Positions 26,365 to 34,181 of a stretch of DNA of 64,000 nucleotides are shown one piece after another. Location: NCBI GenBank assembly GCA_035196065.1, contig CP136575.1, forward strand, positions 1,145,001 to 1,209,000, read 5' to 3'. Origin of the DNA: Sphingobium sp. GTDB taxonomy: Bacteria > Pseudomonadota > Alphaproteobacteria > Sphingomonadales > Sphingomonadaceae. The position numbers and the translations under genes were made by a program. The notes beneath the pieces were generated by a model. That model did no database searches and was not told where the DNA came from. It was given only the letters and a program-made list of their open reading frames with translations. The first letter of the stretch is position 1. Each line of letters opens with the position of its first letter.

Positions 26365-28866
26365 GTGACGCTCCCTCCCATCATCACTGACTGGTTCGCC
26401 TCACGCGGTTGGGTGCCGCGGCGGCATCAGCTGGAGATGGTCGACGCGGCGGCGGAAGGGCGGCACGCCCTGCTCGTCGCGGCAACTGGCGCGGGAAAGA
26501 CACTGGCCGGCTTTTTGCCGACTTTGGCGGAGCTGATTTCTGACCCCGATTTTGACGGTCTCCAGACCCTCTACATCTCTCCGTTAAAAGCGCTTGCGGT
26601 CGATGTGCGGCGCAACCTTCTGATGCCGGTCGAGGAAATGGGTCTGCCGATCCGGATCGAGACACGCACCGGCGATACATCGTCGGACAAAAAGGCGCGG
26701 CAACGGGCGCGGCCGCCGCATATCTTGCTGACCACGCCAGAATCGCTGTCGCTGCTGCTGAGCCATGAAGACAGCCTGCTGATGTTTGCGGGGTTGAAGC
26801 GGGTGATCATCGACGAGGTCCACGCCTTTGCCAATTCAAAGCGTGGCGACTTGCTGTCTCTCAGCCTGGCACGGCTGCAGGCGATCAGCCCGAAAATGCA
26901 GCGCGTCGGCCTGTCCGCAACGATATCCGATCCCGATGCCTATCGCGGCTGGCTCGCACCCTATGGCGATATCGATGCCGTGCGGCCGGTTGAAGGCGAG
27001 GCTGCGGCTGATCCCGATTTGCAGATATTGCTGCCCGAGGGCCGGGTGCCCTGGTCGGGGCATAGCGGCCATTATGCGATCCCGCAGCTGATCGAGGAAA
27101 TTGGCCGCAACCGCACGACGCTGATTTTCTGCAACACGCGCTTCCTTGCCGAATTCATCTTCCAGAAATTATGGGATGCGAATGATCCCAAATATCCGAT
27201 CGGGATCCATCATGGATCGCTGTCGGTAGAGGCGCGGCGTAAGGTTGAGAGCGCGATGGCAGCTGGCGAGCTACGCGCCCTTGTTTGCACCGCCAGCCTC
27301 GATCTCGGCGTTGACTGGGGCGATGTCGATTGCGTGATTCAGATGGGGGCGCCCAAGGGAAGCTCGCGGTTGTTGCAGCGTATCGGCCGGTCGAACCACC
27401 GGATGGACGAACCGAGCAAGGCGCTTCTCGTTCCCGGCAACCGTTTCGAATATCTTGAGGCGCAGGCGGCGTTCGATGCGGTGGAGGAGGGCGTGCGCGA
27501 TGGCGAAGTCTTCCGCCCCGGTGCCTATGATGTCCTGGCGCAACATGTCATGGCCTGTGCTTGTGCCGCGCCATTTAACGAGGCCGATCTGCTTGACGAA
27601 GTGCGTTCGGCCATGCCCTATAGCGCGATCAATGCCGAAACCTTTGCCCGGGTGATCGAATTTGTCGCAACCGGTGGTTATGCGCTGAAAGCCTATGATA
27701 AGTTCCGCAAGCTTATTCCGTTCTCTTCCCTCCCGCTTGCGGGAGGAGGCGGGGGAGGGCCTGAGGGCGCACAAAGCCCGCTTCGCTCGCTCGCTCCCCT
27801 AACCCCTCCCGCAAGCGGGACAGGGATGTCGTGGCGGCTCTCCCACCCCAAATTTGCCGCGCAGCATCGCTTCAACGCCGGGATTATCGTTGATGCGCCG
27901 ATGCTCGATGTCCGCTTCAAAAATGGCCGCACTCTCGGGCGAGTCGAGGAAAATTTCGCATCGCAGCTGCGCCCCGGCAATGCCTTTATCTTTGCAGGGA
28001 TTGCGGTCGAGGTGGAGGCTATCCGTGACCTTGATCTGATCGTGCGCGCCGCAAAAAAGGCGACGCAAATCCCATCCTATATGGGCGCACGGATGCCGCT
28101 GACGACGCATCTCGCAAGCCGGGTGCGCGCCTTCCTGACGGACCGGGCAGGATGGGCGCGTTTCCCCGACGATGTACGCGAATGGCTGGAAATGCAGGAT
28201 TGGCGCAGCGCGCTTCCCGAACCGGGGCAATTGCTTGCCGAAACCTTCCCGCATGAAGGACGGCATTATCTGGTGGTTTATCCCTTTGAAGGGTGGAATG
28301 CACACCAGTCGCTCGGGATGTTGGTCACCAAAAGGATGGAGATGCGCGGGCTGAAGCCGATGGGTTTTGTCGCCAATGATTATGCTCTCGGCGTCTGGGG
28401 GCTGGAAGAGATCAGCGATCCCGCCGCGCTCTTTTCTGCCGATATCCTTGCCGACGAATTTGTTGAATGGGTAGAAAATAGCTACCTGTTAAAGCGTGCC
28501 TTTCGCGAGGTTGCCGTCATTTCGGGGCTGGTGGAGCGCCAGCACCCGGGCAAGCGTAAATCGGGCAAGCAGGTCACTTTTTCGACCGACCTGATTTATG
28601 ATGTGCTGCGCAAATATGAACCCGATCATCTGCTGCTCGAAGCCGCATGGGCTGATGCGCGCGAACGCTTGACCGATGTCGGCAGGCTTGGCGACCTGCT
28701 TGATCGGGCGGCTGACACGATGCTGCACATGCAGCTTGAAAAGGTCAGCCCGATGGCGGTGCCGCTGATGGTGATGATCGGGCGCGAAAGCGTGGCGCAA
28801 GGCTCGGTTGACGATGCACTCCTCGCCGAGGCGGAGAGCCTTGCCGGGATTGCGATGACGCCCTGA
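26365..28866 (+). CDS. Ligase-associated DNA-damage-response DEXH-box helicase (Lhr-type) with in-frame repeat insertion
   Basis: An 833-aa Lhr-like helicase. It has Walker A ATGAGKTLAGF (about residues 38-48), DEVHAF (motif II), SAT and the motif VI RIGRSNHRM, then Lhr core domains. In many bacteria this subtype is encoded with an ATP-dependent DNA ligase, an exonuclease and PdeM. Here PdeM lies 1.9 kb downstream. Residues about 453-489 are a Gly/Pro/Ser-rich stretch encoded by a palindromic repeat (27724-27831). Flanking residues (AYDKFRKLIP and WRLSHPKFAAQHR) look like contiguous family sequence, so the stretch is an insertion tolerated in frame. The GTG start has a weak ribosome site. Confidence 0.88.
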   Translation: MTLPPIITDWFASRGWVPRRHQLEMVDAAAEGRHALLVAATGAGKTLAGFLPTLAELISDPDFDGLQTLYISPLKALAVDVRRNLLMPVEEMGLPIRIETRTGDTSSDKKARQRARPPHILLTTPESLSLLLSHEDSLLMFAGLKRVIIDEVHAFANSKRGDLLSLSLARLQAISPKMQRVGLSATISDPDAYRGWLAPYGDIDAVRPVEGEAAADPDLQILLPEGRVPWSGHSGHYAIPQLIEEIGRNRTTLIFCNTRFLAEFIFQKLWDANDPKYPIGIHHGSLSVEARRKVESAMAAGELRALVCTASLDLGVDWGDVDCVIQMGAPKGSSRLLQRIGRSNHRMDEPSKALLVPGNRFEYLEAQAAFDAVEEGVRDGEVFRPGAYDVLAQHVMACACAAPFNEADLLDEVRSAMPYSAINAETFARVIEFVATGGYALKAYDKFRKLIPFSSLPLAGGGGGGPEGAQSPLRSLAPLTPPASGTGMSWRLSHPKFAAQHRFNAGIIVDAPMLDVRFKNGRTLGRVEENFASQLRPGNAFIFAGIAVEVEAIRDLDLIVRAAKKATQIPSYMGARMPLTTHLASRVRAFLTDRAGWARFPDDVREWLEMQDWRSALPEPGQLLAETFPHEGRHYLVVYPFEGWNAHQSLGMLVTKRMEMRGLKPMGFVANDYALGVWGLEEISDPAALFSADILADEFVEWVENSYLLKRAFREVAVISGLVERQHPGKRKSGKQVTFSTDLIYDVLRKYEPDHLLLEAAWADARERLTDVGRLGDLLDRAADTMLHMQLEKVSPMAVPLMVMIGRESVAQGSVDDALLAEAESLAGIAMTP
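27724..27831. repeat. Palindromic repeat inserted in frame in the helicase gene
   Basis: Two hairpin-forming arms, CCTCCCGCTTGCGGGAGG (near 27729-27746) and TCCCGCAAGCGGGA (near 27807-27820), are inverted relative to each other. They enclose GC-rich linker sequence. The 108 bases are divisible by three with no stop in the helicase frame. A related element lies at 61083-61172 between yebC and ruvC. The structure and in-frame behaviour recall the palindromic elements found in Rickettsia coding sequences, but the sequence is different. Confidence 0.75.
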
Positions 28867-28934
28867 TCATTTCGTCGAAAAGCCCTTTGCAGTGGCGCAG
28901 GTGCGCTTACTATGCAGGGCAGGAGGAGAGGCCG

Positions 28935-29927
28935 ATGATGCGACGGGCTCTGGTTTCTGCGGTGATAATCGGTTCCATGCTGTTTGCAGCAACGGCAATG
29001 TCTGCGCCGACTGGTGGCCCAGCACCTGCGGAGGGGGAGGATATTGCCGTCATCCCTTCCTCCTTTGTGCAGGAATTCGAGGTTGACCGGTCGGACCGGA
29101 TGACGGTGCCGGTGCGGATTAATGGCAGTGAACCTTATCCCTTCATCGTCGATACCGGCGCTGAACGCACGGTGATTGCCACCGATCTGGCCCGGCGACT
29201 TGCGCTTGCGCCCGGTCCGAAGCTGACGCTTGCAACGATCACCGGGCGCACTGTCTCTGAATCCTTCCTGATCGAAAATCTGGCGATGAACACGATCAAG
29301 GTGGAGATGATCGAGGCACCGGGGCTCGAACGCGGGAATCTGGGCGCTTATGGCCTGCTGGGGATCGACAGCCTTGAGGACCATAAACTGCTGCTCGATT
29401 TTGCGGCGCAGAAAATGGATGTGCTCGCCTCGCCACGCCGATCGCGCCCGGGACGCGAGGAAGCGGGGATGATCATTGTAACTGCCAAGCGCAAGGCCGG
29501 CCGGATGATCCTATCCAACGCGGAAATTGGTGGGCTGAAAGTCGACATCATCCTTGATACCGGCGCGCAATCGAGCATGGGCAATTTCGCTTTGCGCGAC
29601 AGGATGCGTAAACGCGACCGCCGGTTTGACTATATGCCGGTGCAGATGCGTAGCGTCACCGGCGACATATTGCTTGGTGATTTCACGCAGATCCGCACGA
29701 TCAAGATTGGCGGGGTCGACATTAACGACCTGCCGATTACCTTTGCCGATAATTATGCCTTCAAGGCCCTCAATCTGGATCGGAAGCCTGCGATCCTGCT
29801 TGGCATGGACGCGATGAAACTGTTTGATCGGATATTGATCGATTTCACGAATCGCCGTGTTGGCTTTGATCTGCCGCGCGGCGCTCAGCGCAAGGTACCT
29901 GTTCTGCTGGCGTTTAACGGGCAATAA
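28935..29927 (+). CDS. Exported two-domain retropepsin-like aspartic protease family protein
   Basis: A 330-aa protein with a signal peptide (about residues 1-24). Two tandem retroviral-type aspartic protease repeats each carry the catalytic triplet: FIVDTGAERT (about residue 75) and ILDTGAQSS (about 210). Each is followed by a family LLGID / LLGMD glycine motif. Two such domains in one chain could form an intramolecular pair of active-site aspartates. It probably acts in the periplasm. The start at 28935 has AGGAGGAGAG upstream. It lies between the helicase and trhO, convergent to trhO. Confidence 0.83.
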   Translation: MMRRALVSAVIIGSMLFAATAMSAPTGGPAPAEGEDIAVIPSSFVQEFEVDRSDRMTVPVRINGSEPYPFIVDTGAERTVIATDLARRLALAPGPKLTLATITGRTVSESFLIENLAMNTIKVEMIEAPGLERGNLGAYGLLGIDSLEDHKLLLDFAAQKMDVLASPRRSRPGREEAGMIIVTAKRKAGRMILSNAEIGGLKVDIILDTGAQSSMGNFALRDRMRKRDRRFDYMPVQMRSVTGDILLGDFTQIRTIKIGGVDINDLPITFADNYAFKALNLDRKPAILLGMDAMKLFDRILIDFTNRRVGFDLPRGAQRKVPVLLAFNGQ

Positions 29928-29939
29928 GCGGCTACGGCT

Positions 29940-30671
29940 TTATTTGGGAGCGATCTCCAGCCCTTCGATCAGGCCCTCCCGCTCGTCAAAGACGAAGCAG
30001 CTGCCGTGCCATCGGCTTTCTTCGGTGGGGATTTCCTCCAGATATTTGAGGATGCCGCCCTTCAGATGATACACCTCATCAAATCCTTTTGAACGCACAT
30101 AGGCGGTCGCCTTTTCGCAGCGAATGCCGCCGGTGCAGAACATCGCGAATTTGGGAGTCCGGCCTTCGGCAAGCAGTTTTTCCGCTTCGGCATCGAACCA
30201 TGCAGGGAATTGGCGAAAGGAGAGGGTGTGTGGATTGACGGCATTTTCAAACGTTCCCGCCTGCACTTCGAAATCATTGCGCGTATCGATGACGATCGCG
30301 TCGGGATCGCTGATCAGCGCATTCCAGTCCTTTGCCTCGACATAATGGCCCGCGTCGGAGCGCGGATCGATGCCCTCGACGCCCATAGTGACAATTTCAC
30401 GCTTCACCTTCACCTTCATGCGCCCGAACGGCATGGTTTCGGCGTGCGAATATTTGACCTCTGTCGCCGCAAAGCCTGGCCAGCTGCGGATATGCTCTAC
30501 AATTGCGTCCAGCCCGGCGCGGCGGCCCGCAATCGTCCCATTCAGCCCTTCGTGAGCGAGCAGCAAAGTGCCTTTGATTTTTTGCGCTTCGCAGAGCGCA
30601 AAAAGCGGTTCGCGCAGCCCATGGGGATCTTCGATCGGGGCAAAATGGTAAAGAGCGACGACAGACAGCAT
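29940..30671 (-). CDS. trhO: tRNA uridine(34) hydroxylase (rhodanese-like)
   Basis: A 243-aa cytoplasmic protein (YceA family). An N-terminal acylphosphatase-like region with GLNGTIAG is followed by a rhodanese domain whose catalytic loop is FCTGGIRCEK. TrhO makes 5-hydroxyuridine at position 34 of certain tRNAs, an early step toward cmo5U/mo5U. The ATG at 30671 is chosen so the N terminus begins MLSVVALYHF; five codons upstream also form a possible start. It is divergent from pdeM, and the longest pdeM frame would overlap its start codon. Confidence 0.92.
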   Translation of the reverse strand: MLSVVALYHFAPIEDPHGLREPLFALCEAQKIKGTLLLAHEGLNGTIAGRRAGLDAIVEHIRSWPGFAATEVKYSHAETMPFGRMKVKVKREIVTMGVEGIDPRSDAGHYVEAKDWNALISDPDAIVIDTRNDFEVQAGTFENAVNPHTLSFRQFPAWFDAEAEKLLAEGRTPKFAMFCTGGIRCEKATAYVRSKGFDEVYHLKGGILKYLEEIPTEESRWHGSCFVFDEREGLIEGLEIAPK

Positions 30672-30738
30672 GATGGCCCGCCCCATAAGGCAAAGCAGCG
30701 CGCTTGTCAGCCTGCGCAGCGATCTCCATAGCAGCAGC

Positions 30739-31419
30739 GTGACGGCAGTGATCCAGTTTGGCGGCCAGGATTTCGCATTGGCAGGGGAGGCAGCGCTTTT
30801 CTGGCCTGCGCAGCGCGCGCTGCTGGTTGCGGATCTGCATCTGGAAAAGGCATCAAGCTATGCACTGGGCGGGCAATTCCTGCCGCCCTATGACAGCCGC
30901 GCAACTTTGGAAGAACTGACGGCGCTGGCGCAGAAATTTGATGTCGAGACGATTTACTGCCTCGGCGACAATTTTCACGATAGCGAAGGCGAAACCCGCC
31001 TCGAAGGCGTGGCAGCCGACATGCTGTTCCAATTGGCGCGCAATTATGACTGGCGTTGGATCGTTGGAAACCATGATCCGGGGATTGGTGCGCGCTGGGG
31101 CGGCTGTGTACATGAAGAGGCTGAGGTCGCCGGAATCACGCTTCGCCATGAAGCGCAGTTGGCCTTTGCCGGGCCTGAAATGTCGGGCCATTTCCATCCG
31201 AAATTCCGCCAACAGATTCGCGGGCGAATGGTATCGCGTCGCTGTTTTGTGCGCAGCGCATCGAAACTGATTCTGCCGGCTTTTGGCGCGCTGACGGGCG
31301 GGCTCGACGCCGAAGACCCGGCGATCTGCCGTGCCTTGGGTGATACGCAAACCCAAGCGTTGGTTTATGCGGGCGGGCGTGCACTATGCTTTCCGCTCGC
31401 GCGTATTGCGCTGTCCTAA
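30739..31419 (+). CDS. pdeM: Ligase-associated DNA-damage-response endonuclease PdeM
   Basis: A 226-aa calcineurin-type metallophosphoesterase. The motifs VADLHLEK, GDNFHD, GNHDPG and GHFHPK follow the order D-x-H, G-D-x-x-x-D/H, G-N-H-D and G-H-x-H of this family and match the PdeM subtype. PdeM works with the Lhr-type helicase, ATP-dependent ligase and exonuclease. The helicase is 1.9 kb upstream on the same strand. I prefer the GTG at 30739, where conserved sequence begins; ATG 30670 would add 23 poorly conserved residues and overlap the divergent trhO start. It ends 9 bp before the convergent YggS gene. Confidence 0.88.
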   Translation: MTAVIQFGGQDFALAGEAALFWPAQRALLVADLHLEKASSYALGGQFLPPYDSRATLEELTALAQKFDVETIYCLGDNFHDSEGETRLEGVAADMLFQLARNYDWRWIVGNHDPGIGARWGGCVHEEAEVAGITLRHEAQLAFAGPEMSGHFHPKFRQQIRGRMVSRRCFVRSASKLILPAFGALTGGLDAEDPAICRALGDTQTQALVYAGGRALCFPLARIALS

Positions 31420-31428
31420 TCTGCCGGG

Positions 31429-32106
31429 CTAGGCGCGGGGCCCGAACAGGGCGGTGCCAATCCGAACATGCGTCGCGCCAAGCTGTATGGCGGTGGCAAA
31501 ATCATCGGACATGCCCATGCTGAGCTGATCAATCCCTTGCCGCGCGGCCAACTCGGCTAGCAGCGCGAAATAAGGCGCTGGTTCGACATCTGCAGGCGGC
31601 AGGCACATCAGACCGCATACCTTTATGCCCTTTTCCTTTGCTGCGACCAGTAATGTGGGAAGTTCGGCGATTGCGCAGCCGCCTTTCTGATCCTCGGAAC
31701 CGATATTGACTTGGATGAAGCAAGGAATGGAGCGCCCGCTTTTCGCCATGGCCCTGGCCAAAGCCTCGAGGAGTGACATCCGGTCGAGCGAATGGATGCA
31801 GTCGAACAGCGCCACCGCCTCTTCAGCCTTGTTCGACTGCAACTGGCCGATGAGGTGCAATTCGACATCAGGATAGTCGGCCCGCAGCTCGGGCCATTTG
31901 GCGGCGGCCTCCTGCACACGATTTTCACCGAAGATGCGATGGCCCGATTCAAGTAGCGGCCGAATCTCATCTGCACTGCGTGTCTTGGACACAGCGATCA
32001 AAGCCACATCGTTGTTTTTGCGGCCGGCAATCGCGCAGGCCTTTGCCATTTCGGCCTTTATTGCATCCAGGCGCTGGGCGGAATTTTGGGGAGTCGCATC
32101 GGGCAT
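31429..32106 (-). CDS. YggS-family pyridoxal-phosphate homeostasis protein
   Basis: A 225-aa single-domain PLP-binding protein with the TIM-barrel of alanine racemase. The PLP lysine lies in LIAVSKTRS (about residue 40), followed by FGENRVQEA and HLIGQLQSNK. GLMCLPP and SMGMSDDF are the phosphate/ring segments. YggS proteins buffer free PLP and affect amino-acid metabolism rather than catalysing a known reaction. It is divergent from the thiamine-phosphate-synthase-like gene, with 23 bp between start codons, so the promoters are embedded in each other's coding sequence or leader. Confidence 0.93.
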   Translation of the reverse strand: MPDATPQNSAQRLDAIKAEMAKACAIAGRKNNDVALIAVSKTRSADEIRPLLESGHRIFGENRVQEAAAKWPELRADYPDVELHLIGQLQSNKAEEAVALFDCIHSLDRMSLLEALARAMAKSGRSIPCFIQVNIGSEDQKGGCAIAELPTLLVAAKEKGIKVCGLMCLPPADVEPAPYFALLAELAARQGIDQLSMGMSDDFATAIQLGATHVRIGTALFGPRA

Positions 32107-32129
32107 GGTCGGGCGCTATAGCGGCTGCC

Positions 32130-32675
32130 ATGCCTGCCCGCCAGCCATCGCGAAAGCCAGTCCCACGCATCTGGCTTATGACAGATCCCAGACTGGATGA
32201 CCGGTTGCTCGCCGCAATCCGGAAATTGCCGCAGGGTTCAGGCGTTATCTTTCGCCATTATGGCTTGCCAGCGGACCAAAGGCGACTGCTGTTTGCTAAG
32301 GTCCGCCATGTCTGTCGCCAGCGTGGTCACCGGCTTTTGCTTGCGGACGACGCGGCGACCGCGCGACGCTGGGGCGCCGATGGCGTGCACCGGCGCGGTC
32401 GTTCGCATGGCGCCGCATTGCATAGCGCCCCAGTTCATGATGTGCGCGAAATTGGCGAAGCCTTGCGGACAGGCGCAACGTTGCTGTTTCTTTCACCATT
32501 GCGCGCGACGCGCAGCCATCCGGGGCAGCGCCCGCTTGGCCCGACGCGGTTTGCGATGCTGGCGCGGCTATGCCGGCCAGCGAAGGTAATCGCGCTGGGC
32601 GGGATGAACCGCGCGCATGTCGGCAAATGGTCACGCAGCATCGTCCATGGCTGGGCTGCCATCGACGCATTCTAA
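32130..32675 (+). CDS. Thiamine phosphate synthase-like protein
   Basis: A 181-aa TIM-barrel protein. WLMTDPRLDDRLLAAI at the start, FRHYGLPADQR, LLLADDAATARRWGADGVH and the C-terminal VIALGGMNRAH match the TenI/ThiE fold. In true ThiE, thiazole phosphate and HMP-PP are joined. This short variant keeps ADDAATARRWGADGVHRRG but not the full pyrophosphate-binding set, and may be a TenI-like relative. The ATG at 32130 is used; MTDPR 16 codons on is a possible shorter start. It is divergent from the YggS gene and convergent with the FTPAG-repeat gene. Confidence 0.72.
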   Translation: MPARQPSRKPVPRIWLMTDPRLDDRLLAAIRKLPQGSGVIFRHYGLPADQRRLLFAKVRHVCRQRGHRLLLADDAATARRWGADGVHRRGRSHGAALHSAPVHDVREIGEALRTGATLLFLSPLRATRSHPGQRPLGPTRFAMLARLCRPAKVIALGGMNRAHVGKWSRSIVHGWAAIDAF

Positions 32676-32688
32676 CAATCGAGGAATA

Positions 32689-33438
32689 TCAGAAGCGGAT
32701 CTTGGTTCCGACGTAAACGGCTTCGCTATCCGGCTGAGTCGGCGCAGCGGGCGTCAGACGGTCACGCTCGCTGGCGTAACGCACCCCAGCTGTCACGTCG
32801 ATACGACGCGAGATTGTGAAGCTACCGCCGACATTGAAGGCATAATCGCCGGCTGCTGCGGCGCCGCGCGGATTGGGCGCGGCATTGCCAACACGGGCTA
32901 CACGAACGTCCGGATTAAATCGGCTCGGCTTGGCACTGGATGCACCATCGAGGCGGAAATCGCCCTTGCCGACCATTGCCGATAGACGGGGCTGTTCAAC
33001 CTGCACGGCGTTGGCCGGTAGCCTGAAACCTTGCCAGCCACGAGCTGCGGTGAGCTGATAATTAGAATTGGCCAAACGGACGGTCGAGCGGTTTCCGGCT
33101 TCGATCTGTGCGATTGCCGAGCGAATCGAAACGGCATCCGCCGAATCGGCACGGGCCGCGACTGTCATCACCTTGGGTCCGCGACCGTCGAGGCCAGCGG
33201 GGGTGAAACGAAATGCTTCGTTGCTGGCTACAGCTTTGCGTTCGATTTTGGATACGAGCCGGCTATCGACCCCTGCGGGGGTGAAGCGGCTCATCCAGTC
33301 GGACGATGTCGTTGAAACCGAAGCAAACTGGGCCGCGAATGCGGGAACGATAACAGGCGATAGCAACAAGCCCGCGCCCGCCAAAATGGCGGCGAAACGG
33401 CGTCCCGAACGGGCCGTTTTGGCTTTACCCCGTTGCAT
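32689..33438 (-). CDS. Exported protein with FTPAG repeats and barrel-like C terminus
   Basis: A 249-aa protein with a signal sequence (about residues 10-35, ending APAFAA-like: VPAFAAQ). Two copies of a motif follow, RFTPAGVDSRLVSK and RFTPAGLDGRGPKV (about residues 50 and 77). The last about 70 residues (YAFNVGGSFTISRRIDVTAG, then YVGTKIRF) look like outer-membrane beta strands ending in phenylalanine. This suggests an outer-membrane or surface protein, but there are too few strands for a full barrel. The ATG at 33438 fits the signal peptide. I do not recognise the family. Confidence 0.68.
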   Translation of the reverse strand: MQRGKAKTARSGRRFAAILAGAGLLLSPVIVPAFAAQFASVSTTSSDWMSRFTPAGVDSRLVSKIERKAVASNEAFRFTPAGLDGRGPKVMTVAARADSADAVSIRSAIAQIEAGNRSTVRLANSNYQLTAARGWQGFRLPANAVQVEQPRLSAMVGKGDFRLDGASSAKPSRFNPDVRVARVGNAAPNPRGAAAAGDYAFNVGGSFTISRRIDVTAGVRYASERDRLTPAAPTQPDSEAVYVGTKIRF

Positions 33439-33692
33439 GTCGGTCTTTCTCGACTCCTTTATCTTGTGAATATAGGCAGGGCTTTCCCTGACATAAAGGC
33501 TTTTATCCGTATCCGAACGATTTTTATAACATTGTTGCAAAGACTCAACAGCCGCCTTTGATTGCCATCGGTCGCATCGTTTCAAACAGGCTTTTTCGAA
33601 CGCAAAATCGGTTCAGTTTCGCGAAAGCTTGCCCGCGCCAACAAAGCCGCATAGAGACAGCGGAAATCACAGCGAATTCGCGAGGGAATATC

Positions 33693-34121
33693 ATGCGTTT
33701 TAACCGGTTCGTCCTGGTAACGGCCTCTGTTCTGGCTCTGGCTGCCTGTGGCGGCAAGGAGCGTCCGAAGACCGATCTGGCTGCTAGCCAAGTGACTACG
33801 ATCGGCGTGAACAGTTATTTGTGGCGCGCGTCACTCGATGCGCTGTCCTTCATGCCGTTGGTTCAGACTGACAGTGCAGGAGGCGTGATTGTGACCGACT
33901 GGTATGTCAATCCGAACAGCCCCGGCGAACGTATGAAGCTGACCGTGTCGATCCTCGACCAGGATCTGCGTGCGGATGCCCTGCGCGTTGCCGCAAGCCG
34001 GCAGGTGTTGCAGGATGGGCAGTGGGTGGCAGCGTCGACACGCGCGGCCACCGTGCAAAAGCTTGAAGGCATCATCCTAACCAAGGCGCGCGACCTTCGT
34101 CGCAGTGCGATTGCCGACTAA
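33693..34121 (+). CDS. DUF3576-family lipoprotein
   Basis: A 142-aa protein with a lipoprotein signal ending LAAC (Cys about 19). The GVNSYLWRASLDALSFMPL segment is the DUF3576 hallmark. DUF3576 genes in alphaproteobacteria usually lie next to leuS-lptE-holA, as here. The function is unknown; the location suggests the cell envelope. GAGGG lies upstream of the ATG at 33693. The leuS start follows 60 bp after the stop across a strong hairpin. Confidence 0.88.
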   Translation: MRFNRFVLVTASVLALAACGGKERPKTDLAASQVTTIGVNSYLWRASLDALSFMPLVQTDSAGGVIVTDWYVNPNSPGERMKLTVSILDQDLRADALRVAASRQVLQDGQWVAASTRAATVQKLEGIILTKARDLRRSAIAD

Positions 34122-34136
34122 TCTACATATTCCTGC

Positions 34137-34161
34137 GTCTTCGCGTTGAAGGCGCGAAGAC
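34137..34161 (+). other. Nine-base-pair hairpin in the leuS leader
   Basis: GTCTTCGCG (34137-34145) pairs perfectly with CGCGAAGAC (34153-34161) around a seven-base loop. It lies 20 bp before the leuS ATG. No T-run follows, so it is not a standard terminator; it may affect RNA processing or leuS translation. Confidence 0.55.
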
Positions 34162-34181
34162 AAACAGGGAAACAGCCGGTC

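Noticed and set aside
31980-32129. Upstream extension of the thiamine-phosphate-synthase-like gene
   Set aside because: It overlaps the start and 5' part of the opposite YggS gene; homologous sequence begins near 32160.
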